A DNA stretch of 64,000 bases. Source: Schaalia sp. HMT-172. GTDB taxonomy: Bacteria > Actinomycetota > Actinomycetes > Actinomycetales > Actinomycetaceae. Where the stretch lies: contig NZ_CP130058.1 of the NCBI RefSeq assembly GCF_030644365.1, positions 2,232,001-2,296,000 on the forward strand, written 5' to 3'. The stretch's first letter is position 1. Every line of letters begins with the position of its first letter. The position numbers and the translations under genes were made by a program. Below are positions 20,501 through 29,532 of this stretch, in pieces. The notes below the pieces were generated by a model, which was given only the letters and a program-made list of their open reading frames with translations, ran no database searches and was not told the origin of the DNA.

Positions 20501-23189
20501 AAACCGTCACAACTCCAAGATTCTGCCCCGACGCGTGGGCTCATCCCCGCTCACGCGGGGAAAACCCAGGGCGGAGATCCAGCGGTCGGGAGGACAGGGG
20601 CTCATCCCCGCTCACGCGGGGAAAACAACGTCGTCGTTCGGTTCGCCCACAACGCCCAGGGCTCATCCCCGCTCACGCGGGGAAAACAACGCACGCCGCG
20701 GCATGAGATACCGCGGCTCGGGCTCATCCCCGCTCACGCGGGGAAAACATCGCGGAAGTTGCCCGTGAACGCCGCGTTTTGGGCTCATCCCCGCTCACGC
20801 GGGGAAAACCCTTCGGTGGCCTGCTCATTCACGGCAAGCGTGGGCTCATCCCCGCTCACGCGGGGAAAACCGCCGCCAAGCTCGCCGTCGCCAAGGCCGC
20901 GACGGCTCATCCCCGCTCACGCGGGGAAAACACGGGGGAGATCGAAGACGCCGTGCGCGAAGCCGGCTCATCCCCGCTCACGCGGGGAAAACCTGTAGAA
21001 CGCCTCCGTGATCGCCGCCCACGCCGGCTCATCCCCGCTCACGCGGGGAAAACTGCACGCCAGGGACGAGCGTCCCGGTCACCCAGGGCTCATCCCCGCT
21101 CACGCGGGGAAAACATCGTCGTGTCAGCGCCGATCATTATCAGGCAGGGCTCATCCCCGCTCACGCGGGGAAAACGCCTGACGGAGAGCCTGCTCCCCCT
21201 GGTGCACCGGCTCATCCCCGCTCACGCGGGGAAAACCGTCCTCGGAATGGACTACATTTCGCAGCCATGGGCTCATCCCCGCTCACGCGGGGAAAACGTT
21301 CATTCCCGCGTCACCCCACACGCTCACGCCGGCTCATCCCCGCTCACGCGGGGAAAACCCGGTGTCGAAAGCAAAGCCCGTGACCTGCTTCGGCTCATCC
21401 CCGCTCACGCGGGGAAAACGTCCTGTTCGCGCTGCGTCATCCTAGCGGGCCGGGCTCATCCCCGCTCACGCGGGGAAAACTTCAGCTTGCCGTGGTGCTG
21501 CTCAGCACCGTACGGCTCATCCCCGCTCACGCGGGGAAAACGGGCGCGGCGCTCCCCTGGTCCAGGCCTGGCGGGGCTCATCCCCGCTCACGCGGGGAAA
21601 ACGGCGGCCTAGGGTGGTCGCCACGTCGGTCACAGGGCTCATCCCCGCTCACGCGGGGAAAACTCACCCCACACGAGGGTACGGACAGCCTGTCCGGGCT
21701 CATCCCCGCTCACGCGGGGAAAACGCTCATGCTGAGCTCATCATTGGCTGCCATGCCGGCTCATCCCCGCTCACGCGGGGAAAACGGCGGCCTGTCGCCG
21801 TGGAACAGCAGCTGCGAGGGCTCATCCCCGCTCACGCGGGGAAAACGAGGTCCCCACACACCCCGAGGATGAGTCGATGGGCTCATCCCCGCTCACGCGG
21901 GGAAAACCGCTATCAATGTCATCCAGAATACCCATTGTCGGGCTCATCCCCGCTCACGCGGGGAAAACGACTTCCCGGCCTGTCGGTGGTATACACGCGC
22001 GGGCTCATCCCCGCTCACGCGGGGAAAACGCGTTCGACAGTGGCCAGATCGGACTCCCATCCGGCTCATCCCCGCTCACGCGGGGAAAACCCGTTTGTGG
22101 GGTCGCGTGGAGCGCGCGTTCTAGGCTCATCCCCGCTCACGCGGGGAAAACCGCGATGAAGGAAGGCGTGGGAGCGTCCGCGCGGGCTCATCCCCGCTCA
22201 CGCGGGGAAAACTCGGCAATCATGCCAGTGAGCGTGCCGAGGCTGGGCTCATCCCCGCTCACGCGGGGAAAACCAGAACGGGGACGACACAACGCCGCCC
22301 AGGAAGGGCTCATCCCCGCTCACGCGGGGAAAACAGCCGTATGAGTGAGGCCGAGCAGGACAGGGTGGGCTCATCCCCGCTCACGCGGGGAAAACCTAAC
22401 AACTTCAATCTAACTCAGGGCACCTGCAGGCTCATCCCCGCTCACGCGGGGAAAACCTGCGAGCGCAGCCGGCGCGCAAATTCGCGCTGGGCTCATCCCC
22501 GCTCACGCGGGGAAAACATGCTACGCAGGAAGTCGCCCGCGTACATGGCCGGCTCATCCCCGCTCACGCGGGGAAAACCTTCAGCGGAACGCTGAAGCTC
22601 CACTGCGACAGGGCTCATCCCCGCTCACGCGGGGAAAACACTACCTGACGCTGCCTGCACGTCCGGTCAATGGGCTCATCCCCGCTCACGCGGGGAAAAC
22701 GGCCCTGCTCAAAAACGGCGCATATACCGGGAAGGCTCATCCCCGCTCACGCGGGGAAAACTGGACAAGGTGCGCGGCCATCAGGGCCACGGCGGGCTCA
22801 TCCCCGCTCACGCGGGGAAAACGGTGTCGGCGACGCCGAGGGCGACTACCCGATCAGGCTCATCCCCGCTCACGCGGGGAAAACGAAGGCTGGGAGGCCG
22901 GCGGCGGCGCTATCACCGGCTCATCCCCGCTCACGCGGGGAAAACATGGGCGTGGTTGCTGAGGGCGCGTCCGCCGCGGGCTCATCCCCGCTCACGCGGG
23001 GAAAACATGGGTGTGGTCGCTGAGGGCGCGTCCGCTGCCGGCTCATCCCCGCTCACGCGGGGAAAACACGAAGAAGGCGGACCGGTCGAAGATTCACCGC
23101 GGCTCATCCCCGCTCACGCGGGGAAAACCTCGTCCGTCCAAGCCGCTGCCCCGCCCATGCGGGCTCATCCCCGCTCACGCGGGGAAAAC
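14562..23189 (-). CRISPR. Type I-E CRISPR array, 142 repeats and 141 spacers
   Basis: Repeats are 28 bp and spacers 33 bp, giving a strict 61-bp period. I traced repeat ends from 14589 to 23189 and found 141 intervals. The few exceptions are one 27-nt repeat (15233-15259) and some 32- or 34-nt spacers. On the minus (transcribed) strand the repeat reads GTTTTCCCCGC, a GTGA loop, then GCGGGGATGAGCC, so the crRNA stem is CCCCGC/GCGGGG. From 16512 rightward all inspected repeats have the GTGA loop. Leftward the loop is mostly CTAC, then CCGC or TCGC, and the last repeat (14562-14589) is degenerate. The leader end is therefore at the cas2 side. Several spacers are repeated or are variants of one another. 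Confidence 0.99.
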
Positions 23190-23208
23190 ACTCTCTGACC
23201 TGCGCTTT

Positions 23209-23237
23209 TATCAAGCGGATCGGTCAGATCTTGGAAA
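23209..23237 (-). promoter_or_regulatory. Candidate CRISPR leader promoter inside the cas2 3' end
   Basis: On the minus strand TTTCCA (23237-23232) and TTGATA (23214-23209) are spaced by 17 bp and point into the array. Only 21 bp separate the cas2 stop from the first repeat, so any leader longer than that must overlap the cas2 coding sequence. This assignment rests on pattern only. Confidence 0.45.
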
Positions 23238-23612
23238 GCCTTGAGCTTTGCGCCTCTTCTGGAAGTTACTCATTGATGGACGCTTACGCAACTGACGCGC
23301 CGCAGGATCAGGCTCGGAATACTGGCCTCGCCCTTCCGAGTAGTAGGGCCGCATCATGAGGGTCAGTCCGTCAAAATCGACGGGCTTCCATGGATCGCCC
23401 CAGGTCAAAAAGGCAAGACCCTGCTCGTTGCGCGCCCGATAGACCAGGACCGCCCGCCCTGTCTTCATGTTCTCTGTGACAATCTCCCACAGACGCTCGC
23501 GCACACGGGCACTGAGAGTCCCAACGAAAACACCGGGAGAAATCTCCATGAGCCACCGCGTCACGTGACCCCGCAGGCCCTCGGGAACCGCAGATAAGAC
23601 GAGAACGATCAC
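23211..23612 (-). CDS. cas2e: CRISPR-associated endonuclease Cas2, type I-E
   Basis: This encodes 133 residues. It is the dimeric core partner of Cas1 in spacer integration. The beginning (MIVLVLSAVPEGLRGHVTRW), the GVFVGTLSARVRERLWE block and ARNEQGLAFLTWGDPWKPVD are characteristic of the I-E (CT1978) type. Many I-E Cas2 proteins are about 95-120 residues. Here a basic tail (QLRKRPSMSNFQKRRKAQG) extends to within 21 bp of the array. The ATG overlaps the cas1 stop (ATGA). It is the last gene of the cas operon and its 3' end probably doubles as leader DNA. Confidence 0.96.
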   Translation of the reverse strand: MIVLVLSAVPEGLRGHVTRWLMEISPGVFVGTLSARVRERLWEIVTENMKTGRAVLVYRARNEQGLAFLTWGDPWKPVDFDGLTLMMRPYYSEGRGQYSEPDPAARQLRKRPSMSNFQKRRKAQGFPRSDRSA

Positions 23613-24571
23613 GAGAAGTCGCCCTCTTCGTAGGACACACCCGCCGCGACTGTCCCTTCATGGTCATCCCACAGGCGTAGGTCGTCCACGATGAGGTCCT
23701 CGTCGTCTTCAACGTCCAAGGCCCCGGACACCGACAGAAGATTCTTTATGTCGGCAACGCACCGCTCCAGGAGCCGAAACTCCCGAACTGCGTCACGGAC
23801 AGCCTTTCGCGCAGCACTACCCACAGCCTCGTCTGTGGGCGATGCTGCCACATCGAAGGCGATGGGAATAGTGAGATCAGCCTTGTACAGGTCAGCAATG
23901 TCGTACACGAACGAACGGTAGGTCCCGTTGTGTATGAACCCCAGCCCCGGGCTACACCCCAGCGCAACAATCACAGCATGAACAACCCCGTATATCGCAT
24001 AGTTTGCCGCAGACAACGCCTGGTTCACGACCGACCCGTCCTCGAAGTTGTCCGGGTCGTACTCGCGTCTATCCCAGGGCACACCCGTGCGCTGGGAGTG
24101 TTCACGGTACAGGCGGCGCACGCGGGCACCCTCGCGTCCGCGCAACTGCTGAAGACTCAGCTTCGACACGTCCTCGCCCGCAAAACGCATCAAGTACATA
24201 TTGCGAGCAACGGTCAGCCGCATCGACGGATCGCTCACTGCGCGAGCCTGCGCCTCCAGCAACCGTGAGGAGCGCGAGGGCGGGGTGCCGTGCGCGTAGT
24301 ACCGCACCCCGTTCTCACCCACCCACACGATGGTCGATCCACTCTCTGACAGCACCGATACCGCCGAGTGCGTGATCCGCACCCCGGGTCCCAGCAACAG
24401 CACCGACAACGCCGCTGCTGGGACGTGGGCGATTCCGTGCCCGTCGGCCACGGTGATCGCGTTCGAGTCCCGGTTAATCGTGCACCGCTCGACATACAGG
24501 AATGTCAAACGGTCCCGAACGCGCACCAAGTCCTTCGGGTCAGGGGGCCTCGCCCCGGGGATCGGTCTCAT
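23609..24571 (-). CDS. cas1e: CRISPR integrase Cas1, type I-E
   Basis: This encodes 320 residues and is the integrase of the Cas1-Cas2 adaptation complex that inserts new spacers at the leader-proximal repeat. The active-site pattern is intact: E147 in LRGREGARV, H214 in GFIHNGTYRSF, and D224 and D227 in VYDIADLYK, matching E141/H208/D218/D221 of E. coli Cas1. The N-terminal beta domain and the helical C-terminal domain are complete, so adaptation should be functional. The ATG overlaps the cas6e stop by ATGA and its stop overlaps cas2. Confidence 0.97.
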   Translation of the reverse strand: MRPIPGARPPDPKDLVRVRDRLTFLYVERCTINRDSNAITVADGHGIAHVPAAALSVLLLGPGVRITHSAVSVLSESGSTIVWVGENGVRYYAHGTPPSRSSRLLEAQARAVSDPSMRLTVARNMYLMRFAGEDVSKLSLQQLRGREGARVRRLYREHSQRTGVPWDRREYDPDNFEDGSVVNQALSAANYAIYGVVHAVIVALGCSPGLGFIHNGTYRSFVYDIADLYKADLTIPIAFDVAASPTDEAVGSAARKAVRDAVREFRLLERCVADIKNLLSVSGALDVEDDEDLIVDDLRLWDDHEGTVAAGVSYEEGDFS

Positions 24572-25317
24572 GACCGGGCGAGTGTCAGCAGTCCGCAGCC
24601 GTACGCTTTCCCTCGTCCTATCCCATGGACGAGGCCGTGGCGCAGTGCATCCGGATCCGTTACCTCGAGCACGCCCTCGAAAGTCGCGACAGCGAGCGTC
24701 ACTCGCGCGCCCTGCCGCTTGAACTCGGCAATGCTACGTTCAACCCCATTAATCAAGAGGTTCGCCCCGTCGACGCGGCGACCATCCCGATCCTCTAGGA
24801 CGGGCAGATCCCCACCGTACTCGGCAGAAGTCAACACACGGAATCCGAGTCGCTCAGAGCGATCCAGCACCCACTGCGTCTGCTGATCCTGGGTCACGTG
24901 AGCGAGGACCCTCTTGCGTCCCCGCGCATTGACCTGACTCGCCTCACGGAACGTCGGATTCACACAGAGACGGAACCCCCACCTCTGGCCGGCCTCAAGC
25001 CGATCGAGGAAATCACCCATGTCGCGGACGAGCACTCCACCATCGGTTGAGTATCCGGCTTCCTCGACGATGTGCGAGGGATCCGGGGGAACCGGGCTCG
25101 AGATGAAGAGCGCACACGAGGGGCTCCCCTGCCGAGAAGGACCACTTCTCGCGAATGGAGGACGATCCAGGCGCCACAGCACGCGAGGCATCCCAGCACC
25201 CTCCAAGGCGCCCGGCGGGAAACAATTCATGACGGCCGCATGCAGAACCTGACGGCTCCGCATGAGCTGCCGAGCACCCCTGCGGTGCGGGTTGAGGTAG
25301 ATGCGTGTCAGATACAT
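24568..25317 (-). CDS. cas6e: CRISPR RNA endoribonuclease Cas6e (CasE)
   Basis: This encodes 249 residues. It cleaves pre-crRNA at the base of the repeat hairpin and stays bound in Cascade. The likely catalytic His is H26 (RQVLHAAVM), at the position known from Thermus Cas6e. The glycine-rich loop near the C-terminus reads HGIGRGKAYGCGLLTL, a family hallmark. The start overlaps the cas5 stop by one base (TGATG). Substrate repeats here have a CCCCGC stem with varied tetraloops, so loop identity is probably not essential for recognition. Confidence 0.96.
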   Translation of the reverse strand: MYLTRIYLNPHRRGARQLMRSRQVLHAAVMNCFPPGALEGAGMPRVLWRLDRPPFARSGPSRQGSPSCALFISSPVPPDPSHIVEEAGYSTDGGVLVRDMGDFLDRLEAGQRWGFRLCVNPTFREASQVNARGRKRVLAHVTQDQQTQWVLDRSERLGFRVLTSAEYGGDLPVLEDRDGRRVDGANLLINGVERSIAEFKRQGARVTLAVATFEGVLEVTDPDALRHGLVHGIGRGKAYGCGLLTLARS

Positions 25318-26045
25318 CAGAGCACCTCCATCGGGTCATGGACGAGGCCGGGGCCGGCGTTCGGCCGCGCCTCCACGTACTGCGGGTTTTCCAGATCGAC
25401 GCGCGCCTCCTCGACAGTTCGCAGAGTGTAGGTACGGCGTTCGGAGTCAAAGCTGATCGGCACGTCCTGGATGGTGTGCTCGAACGAGACACCCACGTCG
25501 GAAGGGATAATCCCCTGATCGGCAACGACGCGGACGGACACGTACTGCTCGTAGCGCTGCTTCTTTTGGTAGTACGCCGAGGCCATCCACGGTGTTTCCC
25601 GCACGGCTTCCCATGCCTCCCCTCGACGCACGGCGAGGCGCAAGGGCATGGTTGGCGGACACGAGCGACGACCGAGGTACAGAGGGAACACCGGTCGGAG
25701 GATCGCCTGCGACAACCCCTCGATCACGTCATCCGGTCCCTCAACGAAGGCGCCGAACGTCGCATCCGCCCAATAGAAGCGGTCGGAAAGAGGCATCGAT
25801 GTATCACCCCGATGCGCCGTATGAAAGTCGCGGAGCAACTGCCCCGGCTGGTCGACCCGCACGGCGAAACGAAGCTCGGCCAGGTCCTCGATCGGATCGC
25901 TGCGCCTGCGTCCCTGCGCCGCCGCGAGCAGACCAACCAGCGCGCTTTTCGTGGGAAAAGCCTCCGTCGACCTGCGCGTGAATCGACTGGATGAGCCCCA
26001 CGACTGCATGGGGCCAGCCAGTCGCAAGACGAGTACCGAACTCAT
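25317..26045 (-). CDS. cas5e: Cascade subunit Cas5e (CasD)
   Basis: This encodes 242 residues. It is the Cascade subunit that holds the 5' handle of the crRNA. The start VLVLRLAGPMQSWG and the following EAFPTKSALVGLLAAA are typical of I-E Cas5. Other family marks are the DFHTAHRG loop and the YYQKKQRYEQYVSVRV strand. The ATG at 26045 overlaps the cas7 stop (ATGA); upstream open frame to 26144 is shadow of cas7. The last codons (GPGLVHDPMEVL) are encoded by a GACGAGGCCGGGG-type motif. Confidence 0.95.
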   Translation of the reverse strand: MSSVLVLRLAGPMQSWGSSSRFTRRSTEAFPTKSALVGLLAAAQGRRRSDPIEDLAELRFAVRVDQPGQLLRDFHTAHRGDTSMPLSDRFYWADATFGAFVEGPDDVIEGLSQAILRPVFPLYLGRRSCPPTMPLRLAVRRGEAWEAVRETPWMASAYYQKKQRYEQYVSVRVVADQGIIPSDVGVSFEHTIQDVPISFDSERRTYTLRTVEEARVDLENPQYVEARPNAGPGLVHDPMEVL

Positions 26046-27166
26046 CGCTCGCCTCGCACAGCGTCCACCGTCGCGCTGCCCAGATCGACCAGGCGAACCT
26101 GGGCACCCAGTGCGGAGAAGGCCTCGCCCCGAGGCGTGGTCCACGTGGCGAGAGAGGCGACGGGCTCAAGACCGGTGAGGTCGCGCAGCTTGGACTCGAA
26201 CTCGACGAAACGCTTGACGGCAGGCTCGGCGAAACCGCGCTGCCCCGCGACGATCGGGTCTTCGAAGGCGCCCGCCATGTTGATCGGCTGATCGTTGCGC
26301 ACCTGAACCAGGACAGCGTCCGGCAAAGTACGGTTCGCGAACGTCGTAATCTTTCCTGTCGGCATCGACCGAACAAAACTATCCACGAAGAGCTCAATGG
26401 CACGATCCGCAACCGCATCGTCTCCCAGATTTTCGCGAAGCATACCAACGTTGATCGTCGCGTAGCGGTACACCGTCGCAGACGCGAACTCGATCGTGCC
26501 GATCATTCCCGCACCCTCGTCGGCCTCATCGTTGCGCTTTTTCTCGTCGTCGACGGCCGTGTAGTAGTCGTACTCGTGCTCAACCGCGCCGACACCAATC
26601 GCGTGGGCAACCTGGCACGCGGCATCCACGTTCAGAGCATTCGGTTCGGCGACCATACGGCCGAACAGAGCAATATCGATAGAGTGATCCGTATTCACGA
26701 GGCTACGCGGCTTCAGCTCCTTGAACGCTGCCGCAGGATCATCCTCGTGAGCAACCGAAATCAACGCATCTGCGACGTGCTCGATCTGCTTGGCCGACAG
26801 GAACACGAGGAATCCGGCTTCCTCCAGCTCCTTGTCGCTCTTATTCTTGTTCGGCTTAGCAAGCTTGAAACCGATGGCCTTCAGCCCCATCTCGGCGAGG
26901 TCGACAGACTGCGAGTCGAGGTCCGGACGCTTATCGACGATTGAACGCGCAACTAGCTCGACAATCTTCTTCGTGCGCACACCGTAATTTCCATCGGCGA
27001 TCTTTCCCTCGAAGTCCTCACGCGTCGCACGCTTGATGGCCTGCGAGGACATGCGCATACGCTGGACTCCGCCGAAGGTGGCGGTCTTCGGAGCACCCGT
27101 ATCATCACGGTTCGGGTTCGAGGGAGGGAGGGTCTGCAGAACGTGGATATCAACGAAGACGGACAT
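26042..27166 (-). CDS. cas7e: Cascade backbone subunit Cas7e (CasC/Cse4)
   Basis: This encodes 374 residues. Six copies of this protein form the Cascade backbone along the crRNA spacer. The first residues VFVDIHVLQTLPPSNPNRDD, the KTATFGGVQRMRMSSQAIKR block and the MVAEPNALNVDAACQVAHA segment are diagnostic of Cas7e. I chose the ATG at 27166 because AAAGGA lies at normal spacing; an ATG 15 bp upstream has none. A 48-bp gap separates it from casB, the only non-overlapping junction in the operon. Confidence 0.97.
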   Translation of the reverse strand: MSVFVDIHVLQTLPPSNPNRDDTGAPKTATFGGVQRMRMSSQAIKRATREDFEGKIADGNYGVRTKKIVELVARSIVDKRPDLDSQSVDLAEMGLKAIGFKLAKPNKNKSDKELEEAGFLVFLSAKQIEHVADALISVAHEDDPAAAFKELKPRSLVNTDHSIDIALFGRMVAEPNALNVDAACQVAHAIGVGAVEHEYDYYTAVDDEKKRNDEADEGAGMIGTIEFASATVYRYATINVGMLRENLGDDAVADRAIELFVDSFVRSMPTGKITTFANRTLPDAVLVQVRNDQPINMAGAFEDPIVAGQRGFAEPAVKRFVEFESKLRDLTGLEPVASLATWTTPRGEAFSALGAQVRLVDLGSATVDAVRGER

Positions 27167-27214
27167 TGTTATTCCTTTCACAAATGAAGCTTGTTTGATT
27201 GCGGCGCCTCGACG

Positions 27215-27865
27215 TCACTCGTCAGAGGCAGAGTCGGTCTGGATAGTTTCAGCGGGACGAGCAAACTGACGCCCCCAGTTGCGCATGACGGACGTGCGAT
27301 GACGCGGGTCCTGCCACGTGTAAAGATCGGCTGCCAGCTGCGCGTAATCACAGGGGATCTCGGCAGCCTCGAGCTGAGAGACGAGCGAACGCAGATGCAC
27401 GAGAAGCCCCTCGAAGGTAGGGGCCTGAACAGCCGCGGAAAAACGCCGATAGATTGGGGTCTCCTCGGCCCGCTTATCGCCGCTTTGTCCCTCAGCCACG
27501 ACTCGGATCGCGGAAGCGAAGCTGCGCGGACGATCCGACGTGTCGTGCATCGGCCTCGTATTCGATCCCTGGTGAAGCGCCCAGAGAGTAAGAGCACCAT
27601 GGACAGCCTTCTCGCCTCTGGTCGGCTCGTCGCCCAGATAGCCGGGGCGGCCATCGAGCGTGAGGTCCCACAGCTCGGGCACCGTTCCAGCTTCTCGTGA
27701 AAGCGCTCCCCTCAGCTGCGCGCGAAGTGCGCGTGCCGACGGAGTCTCCTTCCAGAGTCGATTCACGATCAACCCACCGACGCGGCCATACACCGCGCTG
27801 CGCGTCGACAGACCTTTCACACCGCCATCCGGAGGGGTCTCCGGAGCAGCATCATTGCTGGTCAT
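27215..27865 (-). CDS. casB: Cascade small subunit Cse2 (CasB)
   Basis: This encodes 216 residues, all-helical by composition. It is present in two copies in Cascade and stabilises the displaced DNA strand. Family marks are RGEKAVHGALTLWALHQGS, SFASAIRVVAEG and the C-terminal QLAADLYTWQDPRHRTSV with RNWGRQFA. The ATG at 27865 overlaps the casA stop (ATGA); the longer open frame to 28054 is shadow. Its N-terminus is Pro/Asp-rich and longer than in E. coli. Confidence 0.95.
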   Translation of the reverse strand: MTSNDAAPETPPDGGVKGLSTRSAVYGRVGGLIVNRLWKETPSARALRAQLRGALSREAGTVPELWDLTLDGRPGYLGDEPTRGEKAVHGALTLWALHQGSNTRPMHDTSDRPRSFASAIRVVAEGQSGDKRAEETPIYRRFSAAVQAPTFEGLLVHLRSLVSQLEAAEIPCDYAQLAADLYTWQDPRHRTSVMRNWGRQFARPAETIQTDSASDE

Positions 27866-29532
27866 TTCGTTCCTTCCTGATTGGTTTTCTGTAACGGGAG
27901 ATGCTTGTTGAGCGCCGCCCGGAAGTAGTTTTCGGCGATTCCAACGTTCATGTAACCTCTGCCGGTATCCCGGCCGATGATTGCCGACGACGACGCGCCC
28001 CTCACGAGCACCGCCTGAACGTCCGTAGCGTGCTGACGCAGCGTGCACTCCCACCGACGCCCGGCGTCCCGCGCGCTTTCGCGGCCATCAACCTGGGTCA
28101 GCCACGTCCTGAAATCGGTGTCGACTGCGCTGAAGAAGAGTTCCTTGGCACGGTCTCGGGCCCCGTCACCGGCACCCTCTCCGCTCTCGCCCGCCGCACG
28201 CGCGAGATTCGCCGCAAGATTCCCCACGTCTCTGGCAATCTCTTCGGTCAGGCGCACCTGTCGGTCGATTTCGGCTGACAGATCCTCGTGTTCAACTCGC
28301 ATGACAGCGACCGACAGCGTCAGCTCATCCGAGTAGATATCTTCGAATGTCGCTTCCTGCGGCCCGTAGGTGACGCCAACAGCCTGAATCCGCATCACCT
28401 TGGGATAGGCGGTCTCGATCGAGGCGTTGTCGAGCTGGTAGTGGAAGGAAAGCGTCGCCGAGGGGAGGAACTCTTGTTTCGGCTGCTTGTCCACGCCCTG
28501 CACGGTCGTCACGGTGGGAAGGGTTCCGGGCAGATTGCGCCAGAGCGCGCGGCCCGCCTCGTATTTACGAGGCATGTAGACGTCCTGCTTGAACTTCTTG
28601 GACTGCGGTGTCGAGTAACGCCACAAACTCTGCGGCTCATAACGATGCATCTGCTGCGGCGCTAGTTTGTCTCCCTGAGCAAGGACGACTCCCGTGACAC
28701 CCTCGCGGTTCCCCACGAGCCTGACGCGGCGCGAATGCCACGTGAGCAGGCGCGGAATGCTGATGTCTCGGGGGGTGCCTGACGGATCGAGCAGCGAGTA
28801 GTCTCCGCGCACCGCGCTCTCCGCTTCGGAGACCTCCCAGCTGCATGCTCCCCACTCGGTTGAGCTTTCAACGCCACGCAATTGTGCGGCATCGGTGGGA
28901 ACCAAATTCAGGACCAGCGTCTCGTCCAGATCCTTGCCCTTGAGCCACACGAGTCCAAGGTGACCGCACCACGATGGGCCGATCGGATAGCCTTTCCCTC
29001 CCTTGACTTGAGAATCACCGACTGCACCTGAACGGATGCCCGACGGATCATACGCCTGCGCGTGAACCAGCCAGCGAGCAGCTTCCGACGGGGGAATACA
29101 CGCGAGAGCACACCCATGTCGAGTGGTGAAAAACTGCTCGCCGTTGGGAACGTCCGCAATCAGTTTTTCAAGCCCGGACACCGCTTCCTTCGCGGTCCGC
29201 AAATCCGCAACCTGCATGAAGGGGAAACGACCGCCGAACAGGAAGAAGCGGTCTCTCCACCGTTCGAGATACTCGATCATCTGTTCCGTCGGAGCGCCTT
29301 CGTCCCACTGCCTGACCCAGTCGCGTGCATCGCGCGGTGGCGCCACACGATACGCGATGGCCAAAACGAGTCGCTGGATCGCGATGCTCTGCGTCGGTAG
29401 CTCACACGCGAGATCGGCAATCTCTGTCGTGCGCCGAAGAAGCTCCAGCAGCCCGACGTCGGCGATGGTCCCGTCGAGGAGCCGGACGGGTATCCACGGC
29501 TCGTCGAGCAGGTTGTACTCAGGGTTCTTCAT
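27862..29532 (-). CDS. casA: Cascade large subunit Cse1/Cas8e (CasA)
   Basis: This encodes 556 residues. It recognises the PAM, starts DNA unwinding and recruits Cas3. The opening YNLLDEPWIPVRLLDG is the family signature. Further marks are FPFMQVADLRT, RHGCALACIPPSEAARWLVH, the KGGKGYPIGPSWCGHLGLV region and the C-terminal four-helix bundle. The ATG at 29532 overlaps the cas3 stop (ATGA). The PAM preference cannot be read directly. The composition of the first spacer position and the putative self-target suggest AA followed by a non-A base. Confidence 0.96.
   Translation of the reverse strand: MKNPEYNLLDEPWIPVRLLDGTIADVGLLELLRRTTEIADLACELPTQSIAIQRLVLAIAYRVAPPRDARDWVRQWDEGAPTEQMIEYLERWRDRFFLFGGRFPFMQVADLRTAKEAVSGLEKLIADVPNGEQFFTTRHGCALACIPPSEAARWLVHAQAYDPSGIRSGAVGDSQVKGGKGYPIGPSWCGHLGLVWLKGKDLDETLVLNLVPTDAAQLRGVESSTEWGACSWEVSEAESAVRGDYSLLDPSGTPRDISIPRLLTWHSRRVRLVGNREGVTGVVLAQGDKLAPQQMHRYEPQSLWRYSTPQSKKFKQDVYMPRKYEAGRALWRNLPGTLPTVTTVQGVDKQPKQEFLPSATLSFHYQLDNASIETAYPKVMRIQAVGVTYGPQEATFEDIYSDELTLSVAVMRVEHEDLSAEIDRQVRLTEEIARDVGNLAANLARAAGESGEGAGDGARDRAKELFFSAVDTDFRTWLTQVDGRESARDAGRRWECTLRQHATDVQAVLVRGASSSAIIGRDTGRGYMNVGIAENYFRAALNKHLPLQKTNQEGTK

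Noticed and set aside
14611-23244. Many long open frames across the CRISPR array with repeated peptides such as AHPRSRGEN and LIPAHAGKT
   Set aside because: They are translations of the 28-bp repeats in different frames and not proteins.
24600-24650. GACGAGGCCGTGG motif in cas6e and at 32080-32100 in cas3 as inserted E-type repeats
   Set aside because: Here the bases encode conserved family residues (HGIGRGK region; LPHGLVS), so coincidence from codon use is more likely than insertion.
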